Shown here in pieces: positions 1 to 12,065 of a stretch of DNA of 64,000 nt. Numbering within the stretch: position 1 is the stretch's first letter; the number at the start of each line of letters is the position of its first letter. The position numbers and the translations under genes are program-made. A model generated the notes under the pieces. The model was not told where the DNA came from. It did not search any database and was given only the letters and a program-made list of their open reading frames with translations. The stretch covers positions 124,001 to 188,000 of the forward strand of contig JARVKI010000071.1 in NCBI GenBank assembly GCA_036674765.1. Direction: 5' to 3'. Source of the DNA: Seiridium cupressi (lineage: Eukaryota > Ascomycota > Sordariomycetes > Amphisphaeriales > Sporocadaceae).

Positions 1-973
1 GGCAGGTACTTGGCTTTCTCAAAAGTTGCTCATCCGCGCGCGCCCGCCCGCACGCCTGGGTTAAGAAGGTTCTTGGGGATTATTTATATATGAGACTGAG
101 ACGGCCAGCTCTCGCGAATAGATTCCCCGTGACCAGTTCTTAATTTCCCGTCTCGCCACGACGACCGGCCTGAGGAAGTGGCCATACATTTCCGACCTTT
201 CAATTAATTATGCAGAGGTGCTGACGTTCCGGTCAGCAGGCACGGCATGACTTCTTAGAATACGGGGCGGTAATACTGCCCATGTAGCCCGTTGCTTGTG
301 GCACCGCAACCGGGCGGTCTGGGCCTCGCCGACCCTCGTCCAATCATTGAGCACACGGCTATCACGCTCTCCCATCCATTAGGCCTTTGGGTGCCATGGT
401 AGGAAACATGTCACACAGGGCGCAGCTGCACGTCACCACGTTTAGCTCAGGTCTAGCCACAAGGCGTTAAGCCAAGCGCCGGTAAAAGCAACTTCAGGCA
501 CATTGTCACAAAACGCTCCGAGGCAGAGTGCTTGATTTGATGGGCATCTTATATTCTTCCGTCTACTAACAAAGCCTCCTCCCTCTAATCGTGATGCGAT
601 CAAGGCGTCTTGGGGGGGAATAAGTGGAGCGACCCGTCTTGACAAACTTGCGTCTTACCTCATCAACGCCGGACGTACCATGCGATCAAGTCCCCGCGAC
701 CCCTTCCCACTCTTCAACGAGTATTAGAATTTTTAGTTGGCAACGACTCTTGTACCCCTCTCATGTGCCGCGAATTCACTAAAAGCCAACCCATTCCTCA
801 TGTCGTGATCGTGGTATCGAAAATGCTGGAATATCGAGAATACGTGATCTTCATCCTGATCACAACCCGCGTCAACCCCAGGCGCTCAGGCCCAGGCTTC
901 TTCACGTGCTGGTCTTATCGGGGGTAGCCGAGCAGCATGCCCCCTAATCATTATGATGTGACGCGGCGCGGAT
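1..973. other. Intergenic, downstream of VPS1
   Basis: This stretch holds no ORF with recognisable homology and no tRNA-like cloverleaf. The VPS1 stop codon is at 974-976 on the minus strand, so the right part should carry the VPS1 3' UTR. Nothing else is supported. Confidence 0.5.
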
Positions 974-3251
974 TTACTGGACTTGGCTGACAATCTCGCT
1001 TGCCCTGCTAAGCGACTCGACCATCTGCTGGCATTCCTTTCTCCTGCGGATGGTGTAGTCGGACTCCTTGAGCAGGTCGTCGAGCGTGTCAGTTCGGTAC
1101 ATGTTCTCGAGCAGTTCTCGTTGCATCTCATCCTTGGTAAATCTGTACCCCATTAGCCGATCTTGCGTGAAAATGATGGGAGAGAAATAAAACATACTGG
1201 ACTAGGTTAAGCATAATGGCCTTAGGAACCATGTCAATCATGGTCCTCTTGACAATGTTGAAGTATGAGGAAATGAGCAATTTGATAACCTCCACTTCGA
1301 TATTTTCACGCTCCGAGAGGGTCCCGGAAGCCTTGAGCATTGGCGGCGGCGCCTCCATGGCTGCAGCCTTCTTCTTGTTCTTGGCAGCAAAGAAGCTGCC
1401 GAAGAAACCTGAGTTGTTCTGGTCCAATCCTTCCAGGGAAGGGCTGGCGGCTCTGGCGGGAGTTGCCGAAGCAGGCAAGGGCTTGCCCGTCTTGGGATCA
1501 ACTTGCACTGGCTTGGCACCAGTGTGTCTCTCATTAACGATGGCCATGGCTCGGTGTCCATTCAGGAAATCAGGGTGCCCAGTGTTGACGTAGCAAGACT
1601 CCATGGCAACAAGGTCCTTGACCAGCTTGTTGGTCGGTTCCATGGCCTTCTTGAAGAAGCCTATAATAACCTGGTGAACCGTCTCCTTCAGGGAAGGATA
1701 CCTTCGGTAAAGTGCCTTCTGAAGCAGCTGGGTGAGGATGCGCACCAGCTCGTCATAAACAAGAGACACACACTTTAAGCTGGGCTCCTCCAGGCGCTTG
1801 ATCTGCTGCTTCACGATAAGCTCGAAAGCGGTCGTGCCAACAAACAGGGCAGGGGAAGAACCCGACGAGTTGTACAGGATAGTTCGAATGTCGACATCTT
1901 TGACCATGTCAAAAGGATCGACAGCCTTGACACCGTTGGAGTACAATTCGTGGAACACGAAGCTAATTCTGGCACCGCCAGACAGTTCGGTACTCGAGAG
2001 CTCGCCGTTGTTTCCCTCCAATACGGTTCGCCACTCATTGGTGAACTCTGTGATGATGTTGAGGACGATGTTTGAGTTGTTGCCGAGCATGGAGGGCCCA
2101 AGAGCGGTGAGCTCGGCGCTATATTTCTGTAGCGAACTGGCAATTCTGGCCTTGATATCGGGAAGGGTCTGCTTGATGTGCATCATCAAGATGAGGTTGA
2201 GCTTCCGCGCCAGGTAGGGAGTACCACAGTAGGAACTCTTGTTACGATAGGCCTTGTGTTCCTCAAAGAAGTTCTTCTCGGCTTCCAAAGCCTGGTTGAT
2301 GGGCTTCTTGTTATCAATATCTCTCTGCCCTCTGTTGACGACCGGGACGTAGCCTAGGCGGAGAGGGATGATGCGCCCAGCAAGGATGTCGACGACATCT
2401 GTTCCTTCGTCCATCAGATCGACCTTGGTCAGGACACCAATGGTCCTCTGTCCCTCGGGGTCGACCTCTCGAGCCATCTTTAGACCGTCCGAGTTTGCCA
2501 GGTCTTGGTTAGCTGCGGTGACGGCAAGGATGATAGCATTTGATTTCTGAATGTACTTCATAATCATGTCGCGTATCTGCCTTTCGATGTCGCGAGGCTG
2601 GTCGCCCACAGGCACCCTCGTCAGACCGGGAAGATCCACCAGGGTAAGGGTCAGGACGTTTGGCGAGTAGATTCGGAGGTTGATGGGAGCGGGCGAGATA
2701 CCAGCATTTCGGCCGACCTTTGCCTCAGTCTCGCGACTGATCTCATCCCGGATCTTGTTAAAATCGTAGAACTTCTGGCCGGGCACATGTAGGAACTCGC
2801 CCCATTCGTCTTGGTTGGCGCCCTTGTCCGTAGAGTTGGCGAGTTCTTCCTGCACTCCGTTTGATTGCGACGAGGGGGTTCGGTTGATGAGCTGGAGGAC
2901 CAGCGGCCGTCTTGTCACGATACCCGAGCCTCGAGGCAAGAAATCTCTCCCTACAATATTCTCTAGCACCGAACTCTTACCGCTAGACTGGGAACCAACG
3001 ACAACTATTTGCGGGAGGTCGATGGGGTTGTTGACACCGACGGTTGCGAATACATCTTGCAGCTTGTTCACAAGCCTGTGATCAGAGCGTTGTTAGCCAG
3101 TGGGAAATCAGAGGCTGGGGCATGGTGTTCGCGGGCATATCCCAGGAACGGAGACATCCAGGAGCTGGGCTCAGGATCAAGGGAAAGGGGCCACGTACTT
3201 GATGAGGGCAGGATCCGAGATACCTCCCTGGGTGACCAGTGTTTCACTCAT
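974..3251 (-). CDS. VPS1: Dynamin-like GTPase Vps1
   Basis: Large dynamin-family GTPase that drives membrane scission in vacuolar and endosomal sorting and in peroxisome fission. Exons run 3251-3199, 3075-1198 and 1142-974, giving 699 aa, the usual Vps1 length. The introns (123 and 55 bp) have GTACGT and GTATGT donors, and both joins restore the family sequence (IKLVNKLQ; NLVQFTKDEM). The P-loop GSQSSGKS is at residues 45-52, followed by the G3 motif DLPG and the G4 motif TKVD. The middle domain and the C-terminal GTPase effector domain are complete. There is no PH or proline-rich domain, as expected for Vps1 rather than classical dynamin. The ATG at 3251 gives the family N-terminus. An in-frame ORF extends upstream to 3425 but looks like 5' leader. 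Confidence 0.96.
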
Positions 3252-4557
3252 GGTAGATGTGTGTTCTGGCGGTACCAGATCCTCAGGAGTATTATCGCCA
3301 ACGGGTCTGTTGTTGTTCTGCTGCTTTCGAGGGGGTCGCAATATGCGAGGCGGGATCCCTATCAGTTGGCTAGGGGTTGGTTTGGGTCCGACGTCAGTTG
3401 GCTCTTGCTTTGGTGCGAAGGGCAACTAGCAGCTGTAGCTGTAGCTGTAGTTGTTGCTGTGAAGTATGGCTCCGGCCGAGCGGAAGCAAAGAAAGGTCTG
3501 CGCGAGGAAGATTATTACGTGAAGACAGGTCGCAAGGCGATGGGAGAATCTGTGACGTGGTTGTGATAGCACACAAGCTGTTTATTTGGTATCGCAACGC
3601 AATGCGCAATACACGGCAGCCAGGCTTCAGGGTTCACGCCAGAACGCTGAATGCAGGAAGGCACTTGCGTCCTGCCCACTGGAGCCACCTGTAGCGGGTT
3701 GGCGCTAACACGCGACGGGACAAGCGTTGTTGAATGGCCATGCCCGGGTCGGGTCTCACGTGTCAGTTTTGCCGCAACCCATTGCATTGGCCGCCGCATT
3801 GTCTGGCTTTGGGCTCGCCTTTGGTGGGGGACAAGGGAGAGCAGCTGGACCCGTAGCGGGCCATTTAGCTCGGTTGGGCCAAACAATTCTGGTGCCTGAA
3901 GGGAGGTCGTCACCTGGCAGATGAGCTGACGACAACTACAAACCGGAGGCAAATACGACTTGAAGAATCTATGGTACTGTCAGAAATGGAATACTACTTT
4001 GGGCCATGACGCGGATTCAAAATGGGAAGATTGGTTCTTCGCTGATAGCGTCTTTCTATGGGATTTGCCATGCTGACCAAATGTTCATTTTGCCCAAGGC
4101 CTCCATATATGCAACTTCTATTGAACTGTAAGCTGCAGCTATACGCTCTTCCCATACCCGCCGCTTGCCGCCGAATGAAGTATGGGTAGGCACAGCTCCT
4201 GAGACGCCTTGCCTGGTTAACTTAACAAAAAGTCTATGTAATTGACAGGTGAGAGCCCAAGCTTCAAAATAAAATCCCAAGTAGCACTCGGTGAGCATTC
4301 CTGTCAAGATCCCATGCAGCATGTAGATGGGGCATTTGGGGCAACCGTCAGCCGCATGGTCGACTGGCTCTGGAAATCGACGGGACCCCTTAGTCCAGAA
4401 ATGTCCATGTCTGAGCGGCACAGAAGCTGTAATGCCGCCGCGTAATATGCAAACACCCGATTAGAGAAGAGACCAGATGAACGCCAACCCTATGCAGACT
4501 TGTGGATGCAATACTGAAATCGCACTCTAGTACATGGAGCAACTTGGAGATGGCTTC
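3252..4557. other. Intergenic between VPS1 and GID7
   Basis: The two flanking genes are in tandem on the minus strand, so this stretch should hold the VPS1 promoter (left) and the GID7 3' UTR (right). A short CTGTAG hexamer repeat lies at about 3430-3455. A minus ORF of 121 codons at 4056-4421 has no recognisable domain and was not called. Confidence 0.5.
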
Positions 4558-6909
4558 TTACTCGCCCAGAAAATGCTCTCCATGCCAGCCGTTCGAACTT
4601 GGACCACTTTCCTGGCTGTGTTTCCTCAACCACTCATCATTGGACCATCTGTAGAGCTTGTTAGTACCTAGGGATTTCGTATGCCAATGGGTTCAGACTC
4701 GGTGCTTACATCTTAGTCTTGCCGTCGTCTCCGCATGAAGCGAACAGGCACGGGTCTGTAGGGCTCCAAGAAACCGAGTTAGTCCTCGGTTGGTGGCCGG
4801 GCAGTCTTTCTACAGGCATGGCGGTAGCCTTGTGCCAGATGTTGATGGTGCCATCTAAGACTCAGTCAGCATTCGGGCCGTTGAGCGTCATCAGAGATAT
4901 CTACCTTCACTCCCGCTTACGACAAAACTCTCGTTGGCACCTCCAAACGCACTGCGGATCATGTAGTCACCTCCCGTGTGGCCAGTATAGCTCTGCACAT
5001 GCTCCTTCAGCAATAGGTCAAACAGCTCTGCAAGGCCGCTTTGATGGTTGATGAGCAGAAACCTGCAGTCGGCGCTGATGCTCACCGACGTCAGTCGCGT
5101 CCGCAGGTCTATCGAATATTCCAGGTCCCGGTTTGTGAGGTTGTAAATGTGGATATGATTTTTATCGTCCATGGCAACAAGCCATCGGCCATCCGAAGAG
5201 GCCGCCAAATCTTCAACTCGATGGGTCGGTGCCCAGTCGACGATTCTGTTGCCATTGAGATCCCACTGAGTGAGCGGCTGGCTCCTGTCCAAGGACCCAA
5301 TGATGAAAGATTGGTTATCTAAGGCCCAGACACAGCTGCTGACTGGCTCCGAGAATCGGTCAAGCATCCTGATGAGTGTTCCCGTCTGTGCGTGTGTTAG
5401 TTATGATATCGGACAAGAATATTAACTGAGAGGCTCACGTTGGCGTTCCATAACCGCGCGAATCTGTCTTGGCAACAGGTCACCAACATTGAGTCATCCC
5501 AACTCCAAGCAACGTTGCCGACCCCACTACCATGGTCCCTCAGCGTGTGAAGGACCTTGAAAGAGGGCACATCATAGATGATAACCTGCTTATCACCCCC
5601 GCCACTCGCTAGCTTTGTACCGTCATGGGAAAAAGCCACCTGCCAGACTTCGCCCGAGTGGTCGTCGAGTTCGATAATTGGCTCGGAGGGGAATTTCCGC
5701 CGGTCGCAGGCATGGTCCGCGTATAGCGACGGCGAATCTGCACTCGAATGAAACATGCACATACCGATCTGATTTTGCTTGACTTGGTGGAGTAGCACAG
5801 CCAACCGGTGTTCTGGTAGCATGACCGACGGCGATATACATTCTAGACATACTCGTCAGTTTGTCAATCTTCGAGAGGGTAAAGGGGTATAGATTAGGTT
5901 GCGACGTACTGGAGAGCTCTGACAGTAACACCGTTCGAGATTTGCCGTGCGCACCGTCCCAGGTAGCACTCGACTTGAGATCCTCGGGGGTTTTGCACAT
6001 GAGCAAACTTGACAGGAACTGCAGCTTCTGCGGATCATGATATAGCGGCGTAACCTCATTCCGAAGAACCATCAATGCTCGCCCGGTGTCTCTCTCTTCC
6101 AAGAGCTCCAAATATTTCTGCTGCCGTATCCAGAACCTCATTAGGTTCCTATCGGCATCATGTGCCAAGACCAATCCATTACCATTCTGGCTTTGCCGGG
6201 TCTCAGTCGAGGTTGCTCCGCTAAGCAGCCCTTCGGCATGGTCCCATGCTCCCTCGAGAACGGCAGTTCGAAACGCCGCCACGGTTTTGTTCTCCAACTC
6301 GAAACCACTGTCTTTGCTGACGCTTTCGGCCGCTCCGTGATAACCCATGTCCGACAGTGCTTGGATAAGTATCCGAGTCACTTCCTCACGATCATGACCG
6401 AAATACGTCTCCGGTGGTCGGGATTTTGAGGAACCATTTGTCGACACAACGGTCTTGTGAGTTCCATTAGTGCTTGATGGTGGCGATGTCCGTGATTTCC
6501 CATTTGCATAAGCTTTTGACGCGCCATTAGAGGTACTAGCCCCCTCGGTGTCGGCCAACATTGTGTCGTCGGCGCGTCGGCGCTTAGCTCTGGGCTGAGA
6601 GATGGATATGTTTCGTGAAGCCGAAGCTTCTGCGAGCCCGGCGTTGGGCTCCGGAGAGTCGTGGTCGTCTTCCGAGCCTCGTCTCCTCCTGCCAAGTACT
6701 TGTCCAAGGATGGGCTCTGAAGGGGACCGTAGACGGGGTTCGCGTTGATTAGCAAGCGCAGGCGGCGGGTCACGGGAGACGCTGGCTTCGATGTCGGTCG
6801 GGATTGGGGCAGAGAGGACTGTGTTGGAAGGATTGTGGATTACTGGCGGAGTGGATGGGTCGTCGGAGGTGGATGGGGTGAATCTGGACGTGGGATCTTG
6901 TTCTGCCAC
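4558..6909 (-). CDS. GID7: GID/CTLH E3 ligase subunit, LisH-CTLH-WD40 (Gid7/WDR26)
   Basis: WD40 subunit of the GID/CTLH ubiquitin ligase, which degrades gluconeogenic enzymes in yeast. Exons are 6909-5910, 5842-5439, 5385-4905, 4854-4710 and 4648-4558, giving 706 codons. The introns (67, 53, 50 and 61 bp) join in phase, and the last has a clear GTACTAAC branch point. A low-complexity N-terminus with a basic RRRR/KRRR stretch is followed by LisH (about residues 174-206) and CTLH (about 210-270). WD repeats then run to the end, with motifs such as FARLWNAN, GTINIWH and KTKIWSNDEW. The 5' end is uncertain: the open frame starts at a GTG (6909) with an in-frame TAA just upstream. Either the ATG lies in an unseen 5' exon, or translation starts at the first in-frame ATG (6561-6559), giving about 590 aa. 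Confidence 0.88.
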
Positions 6910-9096
6910 TGCGACTTACTGCGGGAAACGAGCTTCCCACAGTCACAAGTGTTGCAGTGAAGGTTCCAGTGTCCGGGGTGGAATGAGATGACGGTCGTAC
7001 GCGGGCGCCGAGGTCATAAACTTTAGCTGAAGTAGCAGAAGGCGACGTAGCTGTGAACTAGAGGTTGGCAGTCTATGGGCTGTTGACAGCTCTAAAGTAC
7101 TGCCAGTTCGAGATGGCTGACCTCATGTCAAGGTGGACCGTGAACTTAAAGCAGAGGACGGTAGGTACTTGTCCGAGGAGGGCACGCCAAGGATGATGCT
7201 GGTTGAAGTCTATGATGGCAGCCCGCGGAGGTGCTTGTAGCCCAACTAGGAGTCGAGGAGAGGCGCTTCACGTCGCGGATGGCGAGAACGTGGATATGGG
7301 GATAGCTGCAGGCGCTCGTTGAGGTTGAGAAGGTGAGGTACACTCATGCGTCTTGCACGCGCAGACTGGCCCCGAAGGTGTGCTCCAAGTCCCAGGGCGG
7401 TCGAAGGGTTGGAGACGCAGTTACGTACCCGTTGGGGTGCACGGCGCTTTCTGGGGACCTTCGCGGGAGGGCCCACGCTGATTGGCCGCCAGTCCACAGC
7501 GCTCTCACGCCTATCGCCTGGGTCGCATTAGCGCATCCCGACGCCTGTGCCTGCTCAGCTCTTCCAGTCGCTGCCATGCTGCTTGCTGTCTGTACATGTA
7601 ACACCTTGACAAGTGTGGTTCGATTCCTCCTACTACTGGTGCCTCCTCGTTCTGTAACTGGTTTTGCGATAAAACTTGGACGATTTGGGTTATATGCACT
7701 GCTCAACCCATTCACTGCTTATGCAACGAACACACCCATACCGTCCTCCGATCTGGAATCCGATAAGACGGTGTCGAGGGGTAAGTCCCTTGATAACGAT
7801 AGTCGGCACATCTCCACTGTAAGTGCTCATGCGACCTCTTTTGCCATGTTCGCTTCAGGCATCTAGCGCCGTAAGCGGCTGGGTATCCCGCCTGAGATCT
7901 AGGCCTGCCAGGCTGGCACATGCAACTGAAACTCTGATAGTGAAGAGAGTCTGCTGTAAGCGATCTGAGCAGCTGGGTTTCCCTCTTGGACTGCGTGAAC
8001 TCTTGGATCAACTTTCCACCAGGCAATCCCGTGGTTGTTATTTAGTGAGTTTGAGCAAAGACAGCAACCCCACTAACCGGTCAGTTTCATTGCTCCATTA
8101 GTTGCCTTGTGCTGGCAAGTGGTTCTTCGCAATGTGCTCCATTTTTATGCGTTAATATACCGAGTTAACTATTATAGCTTACTTAGATATTTTATGGTTT
8201 CTCTTACGACCTGAAGATCACTAACCTGGTCGACGGTCGACGGTCGCTGAACCGTGCCGAGTCACTGTGCTTGTCGTCAGAGCTGTAAGCAGTCACTTGT
8301 TGTCCACCTGTATTGGTTCAAACACGTCTGTCAGTATCTAGATATACTCGCTTCAGGTATCTTCTTAGCTCAACTAATTTAGTTATGGTACCCAAATGTG
8401 TTAATGCCTTTCAACCCTCCTTCCCAGAACCAAGTAAAAGGTCCCTCACCAGTTACTTCTCGTTCACGTTTCTGCTGAGTCTTTGAATATAACGCAAGTA
8501 AGATAGAGCCGTAGCAAGGGGCTCTTAGTAGTAGATGAGTAGATGAGCTAGGGTGGACGCGGGCTCCGTAATGAAAGAGATCCGACTCGCACTCGCATCT
8601 GCACACCTCCACTTTGAAACAACCCCAGACGACAACAGCACAGTCAGCTCGCGCACTAGCAGCTTCCAGCGAGATGAATTCCTCCGTGTCACTAAACTTC
8701 GACCATGGGGCGCAAGTCTAGAGCTCACTTGGTCGAGCTTCAAGTGCTGTCATTCGCCCGAAGTCGCATTCGCAGTAATAACGTTGACATGTATCCCAAT
8801 TCAAAGATATAAATGTAATCGCCATCTGTGATCATGGAAACTGAAAACGTCGCTCATGCAGTATCACTGACCAAGCATTCTCTTTATACCACGGATTGGC
8901 CGAAGACCACTCATATTTTGCGATCACACTATTGGAGTTACACTCCCACGAATACTGCACTCGAAAAGTAACAAGAGAACAGTCTAGCTCAACTGTAATA
9001 CCGAGGACAGCGCGGGTCGTCCGACGGGCTCAGCTCGATTGACGTAGCACACCACCGAGACCAGCTCATCACGACATCTACCACCTCGTCGATACA
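6910..9096. other. Divergent promoter region, GID7 and small membrane protein
   Basis: About 2.2 kb separates the 5' ends of a minus and a plus gene, so it should hold both promoters and possibly a non-coding first exon of GID7. A tandem GGTCGAC heptamer (two full copies and a partial) lies at 8228-8246. The ORFs here are short, overlap on several frames and have no recognisable domain. Confidence 0.5.
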
Positions 9097-9618
9097 ATGT
9101 CCCGCTACTTCCCCCACGAGCTCTACGCGGAGGATCAACCGCTCTCTGGCACCATCCTCACTACACACGTGTTAGTCCGAGCCATCACAACAGGAACCGT
9201 CATCGGGGGCGGCATCTACGGTACCCAGTCCCTGCTTCGCCAGATCCGGAGGCGGCCCTCTCCCTTGATTCCTAGATCTCAGCTCTTGCTCCGGACCACC
9301 GGTGTCTCCACGCTCTGGACGCTGGGTATTGTGTCGGTAGGCCTCGTAGCCAGAATGTGGGGCCGCGAGGATATCGAGTGGAAGGATCGCTCCTGGCGGC
9401 TGCTGGAGAATAAGGGACAGGTCGAATGCGACGACTTTACATATGCAGGGATGCTGGCAGGATTAGGCGCCGCGGCGACAAAGAGTGTCAAGAGGACGGG
9501 CTGGGTCGGTCTCCTGGGTGCTGTCGGACTGGGCAGCACGGCGGGTATGCTAGGCTATATGGGTTGGAGGTATGGAGTTCATGGGGGTCAGTTCCCCGAG
9601 GATGAGGAGAGCTCGTGA
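9097..9618 (+). CDS. Small fungal membrane protein (DUF1757-like, tentative)
   Basis: Intronless gene for a 173-aa protein that starts at a clear ATG. Several small-residue-rich hydrophobic segments are visible: about residues 23-45 (GGGIYGTQ), about 60-80 (WTLGIVSVGLVAR), and a glycine-rich hairpin at about 115-165 (GMLAGLGAAA, GLLGAVGLGSTAG). This suggests three or four membrane segments. Basic residues (RQIRRR) follow the first. Size and layout recall the uncharacterised fungal DUF1757 family, and the GxxxG-rich segments resemble Tim17/22-type mitochondrial proteins, but neither assignment could be tested. The tail is acidic. It converges with the acetoacetyl-CoA synthetase gene, about 200 bp away. 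Confidence 0.8.
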   Translation: MSRYFPHELYAEDQPLSGTILTTHVLVRAITTGTVIGGGIYGTQSLLRQIRRRPSPLIPRSQLLLRTTGVSTLWTLGIVSVGLVARMWGREDIEWKDRSWRLLENKGQVECDDFTYAGMLAGLGAAATKSVKRTGWVGLLGAVGLGSTAGMLGYMGWRYGVHGGQFPEDEESS

Positions 9619-9820
9619 TATGATTTAAATGTTGCACCACAATAGCATACTTTTATTGCACACACGGTGCTTGGGTTTGCCACTCCTGGGTAGCGGGTAT
9701 TTGATATTCTTTGGAAAGAAGGCATCGCCATGTATCATTATGGAACTCCAAAGGGACGGAAATTGACATTCCCGCTATCATTCCACCATTCTACAGTCTA
9801 GTCATACGAAAGACGACAGT

Positions 9821-12065
9821 CTACAACTTCTCTTGTCCAGATTTTAGTACTTCGTCCTTCGCGAATTGGTAATAGTAGTCCAGACTCTGTGGGTTCAACA
9901 ATGTGCCACTTGGCTTGATGACGTGACCCGAAACAATCTGCTTGACGGGCAGCTCGACCTTCTTTAGATTGATGGTCGTCTACACTTTGTTAGATCCAAA
10001 TCTTGTGTCCATCTGTAGGGCGTTGACTTACTGGTATCTCTGGCGTCTCGAACACATATTTGGGTACATGTCTCTTGGACAAATCTCTCTTGATCGCCTC
10101 TTTCACCTCGAGGACGAGTTTCTTGTCGAACCTCTGGCCCGGACGCATAAGCAGAAATAACATCACGCTCTCATCGTTGTCCTTGGGTCTTCGCTGGCCA
10201 ATACAGATCGAGTCAACGATTCGATCAGAAAAGTGTCTCTCCAATACGCCGTAGACCTCAGCTGATCCAAAGCGGACACCACTAGGGTTCAGCACACCAT
10301 CGGCACGGCCAAGGAAAGTCACGCCCTTGGTGACTGGGTGAACAACGATAAAGTCTCCATGCGCCCACACGTGGTCAAATCGTGCGAAATAGGCAGAGTG
10401 GAATTTAGACCCTTTGACACCGACTGGGGTCTTGTCGTTCCATAGATATACTGGAACGTTCGGGAACGCCGCTGTGGCCACGAGCTCTCCTGGTGTACCG
10501 TCCGGCACTTCCTTTCCAGGTCCATTCGGCAGTAGCGAGTCAAATACCGCGATTGGTGTACCGAGACTCGGTCCCTGAGTGCCACCAACGTAGACGGGCG
10601 TCAACTGATTTCCTTGACCGAAACACCCAGCCTGTGGGAAAATTAGCGATAAGTGCAAAGCTTCTTGTCAAATTACTCACTATATCGGTTCCTCCAGAAA
10701 TGTTAGCGAGATGAGTGTGCGCTGGGAAGCCCTCATCGTAGAACCATTCGAAGAGTTGATCAGACAACACCATGCCTGTCGACGTGACAACTTGTAGCTT
10801 GGATAGATTGGTCATTTTGCGAGGCGAAATACCAGCTTTTGCAATCTCATGCATCCACCGAGGGCTAATGCCGAGCTTCGTAACCTTGAGGTCCCCAATC
10901 AATTTGACAAAGGTCTGTAAGTCTGGTTGGAATGGTGATCCGTCGTAGAGCACTAATCTTGCTCCCGCAAGTAATTGTCCTACGGACGCCATATACATGA
11001 TCCATCCTGTCGTGGTGTACTGCAGCGAAACGGTCTCCGAACTCATGCCTTCATGAAGGACGCCCTCCTTGAAATAGTTGATCAGGACCCCTCCGACAGA
11101 ATGGACAATAGCCTTCGGAATACCGGTGGTCCCGGAAGAATAGCAGATCAGGATTGGTTCATGGAAGGCAAGTCGCACGATGGGGGGAGGGCTGGTCTCT
11201 TGTCCTCCCAGGAATTTGTCCAGCGTCTGTGTTCGAGGGGTATTTGATATATCCAAGGCGTCTTGAAAGCGACGTATCGACACTATGCCCTTGAACTGAT
11301 CACATCCTTTCATTCCAGCCTCAATCTCGGCCATCTTCTGGCGGAGATCCACCTTTTTCCCATTGTAGAGCGCCGAATCATCCATGAAGATGTATTTGGG
11401 GTTAATTTGCACAGTGCGTTGGAGTATACCCGAAACGCCCATGTCTGTGGAGCTACTGCTGAACATAGCACCCAGCCAGCTCGTCGCAAGCAGGATGGTG
11501 AGTGTCTCGATACTGTTCGCTGCAACGACGACAACGCGATCACCCCGCCTCACACCTCCTGCATGCAAGGCAGAAGCGTACTGTCCCACTTGTTGACGGA
11601 GTGTGGCCCAAGTCGTTTCACGTATTTCGCTCGCACCCTCCCGCACTTCCGTCAATGCAATCTTGCCGTCTTCTTTGCCGACCGTGCCATGATGATCTGG
11701 GCGGTCGCCAGGTTGACGGGTCCAAAGCATGTTCTCGGCAAAACAAAGTTCGATGCCTTCAAACCACCGCGGCACTTGGTCGATGGGTTGGCTTTCGTCT
11801 ACTACACGTTGAATCGAGCCATCGTGGATGAGGTTTGCAGAGTCGAATACATCTTTCCAGAAAGAGGCCCGGTTATCAATTGACCATTGGTACAAGTCCC
11901 AGAAAGTCTAGCAGTCGTCAGCAACCGAGTTCGTCAGATGGCAGCTTATTGACGAACATTTAGCTTGAGTTTATGCTTTTGGTTGACATCTAGCATGAAC
12001 TTGTACATGGGAGTTTCTTTGGGATTAGGATGCTCCCAAAGCTTTCTCGGTATCGTTGTTGCCAT
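9821..12065 (-). CDS. Acetoacetyl-CoA synthetase
   Basis: ANL-superfamily enzyme that activates acetoacetate to acetoacetyl-CoA with ATP in the cytosol, linking ketone or leucine breakdown to sterol and fatty acid synthesis. Exons are 12065-11958, 11907-10681, 10631-10032 and 9979-9821, giving 697 aa. The introns (50, 49 and 52 bp) all join in phase 0. The N-terminus has the ACAS-type linker (TFWDLYQWSID). The AMP-binding P-loop YSSGTTGIPK starts at about residue 292, the GTD motif closes exon 2, and the hinge RADGVLNPSG is in exon 3. A lysine-containing NLKKVE motif near the C-terminus matches the A10 catalytic lysine region. Length and ACAS domain fit acetoacetyl- rather than acetyl-CoA synthetase. 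Confidence 0.93.

Noticed and set aside
3860..3930. TAGCTCGGTTGG resembling a tRNA A box
   Set aside because: No D-stem partner and no B box about 35-45 bases downstream, so no cloverleaf.
4056..4421. 121-codon minus ORF between VPS1 and GID7
   Set aside because: No domain, no splice context, lies in presumed UTR/promoter.
6905..7000. Minus-strand frame with closely spaced Cys/His (CNTCDCGK) just upstream of GID7
   Set aside because: It lies in a different frame from GID7, ends in that overlap, and no exon structure links it to a protein.
7600..7650. Segment with GGTTCGATTCC resembling a tRNA B box
   Set aside because: The flanking bases do not form a T-stem and no A box or acceptor stem lies at the right distance.
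7333..7866. 177-codon plus ORF upstream of GID7
   Set aside because: Overlaps several other long frames on both strands and shows no domain; GC-rich chance ORF.
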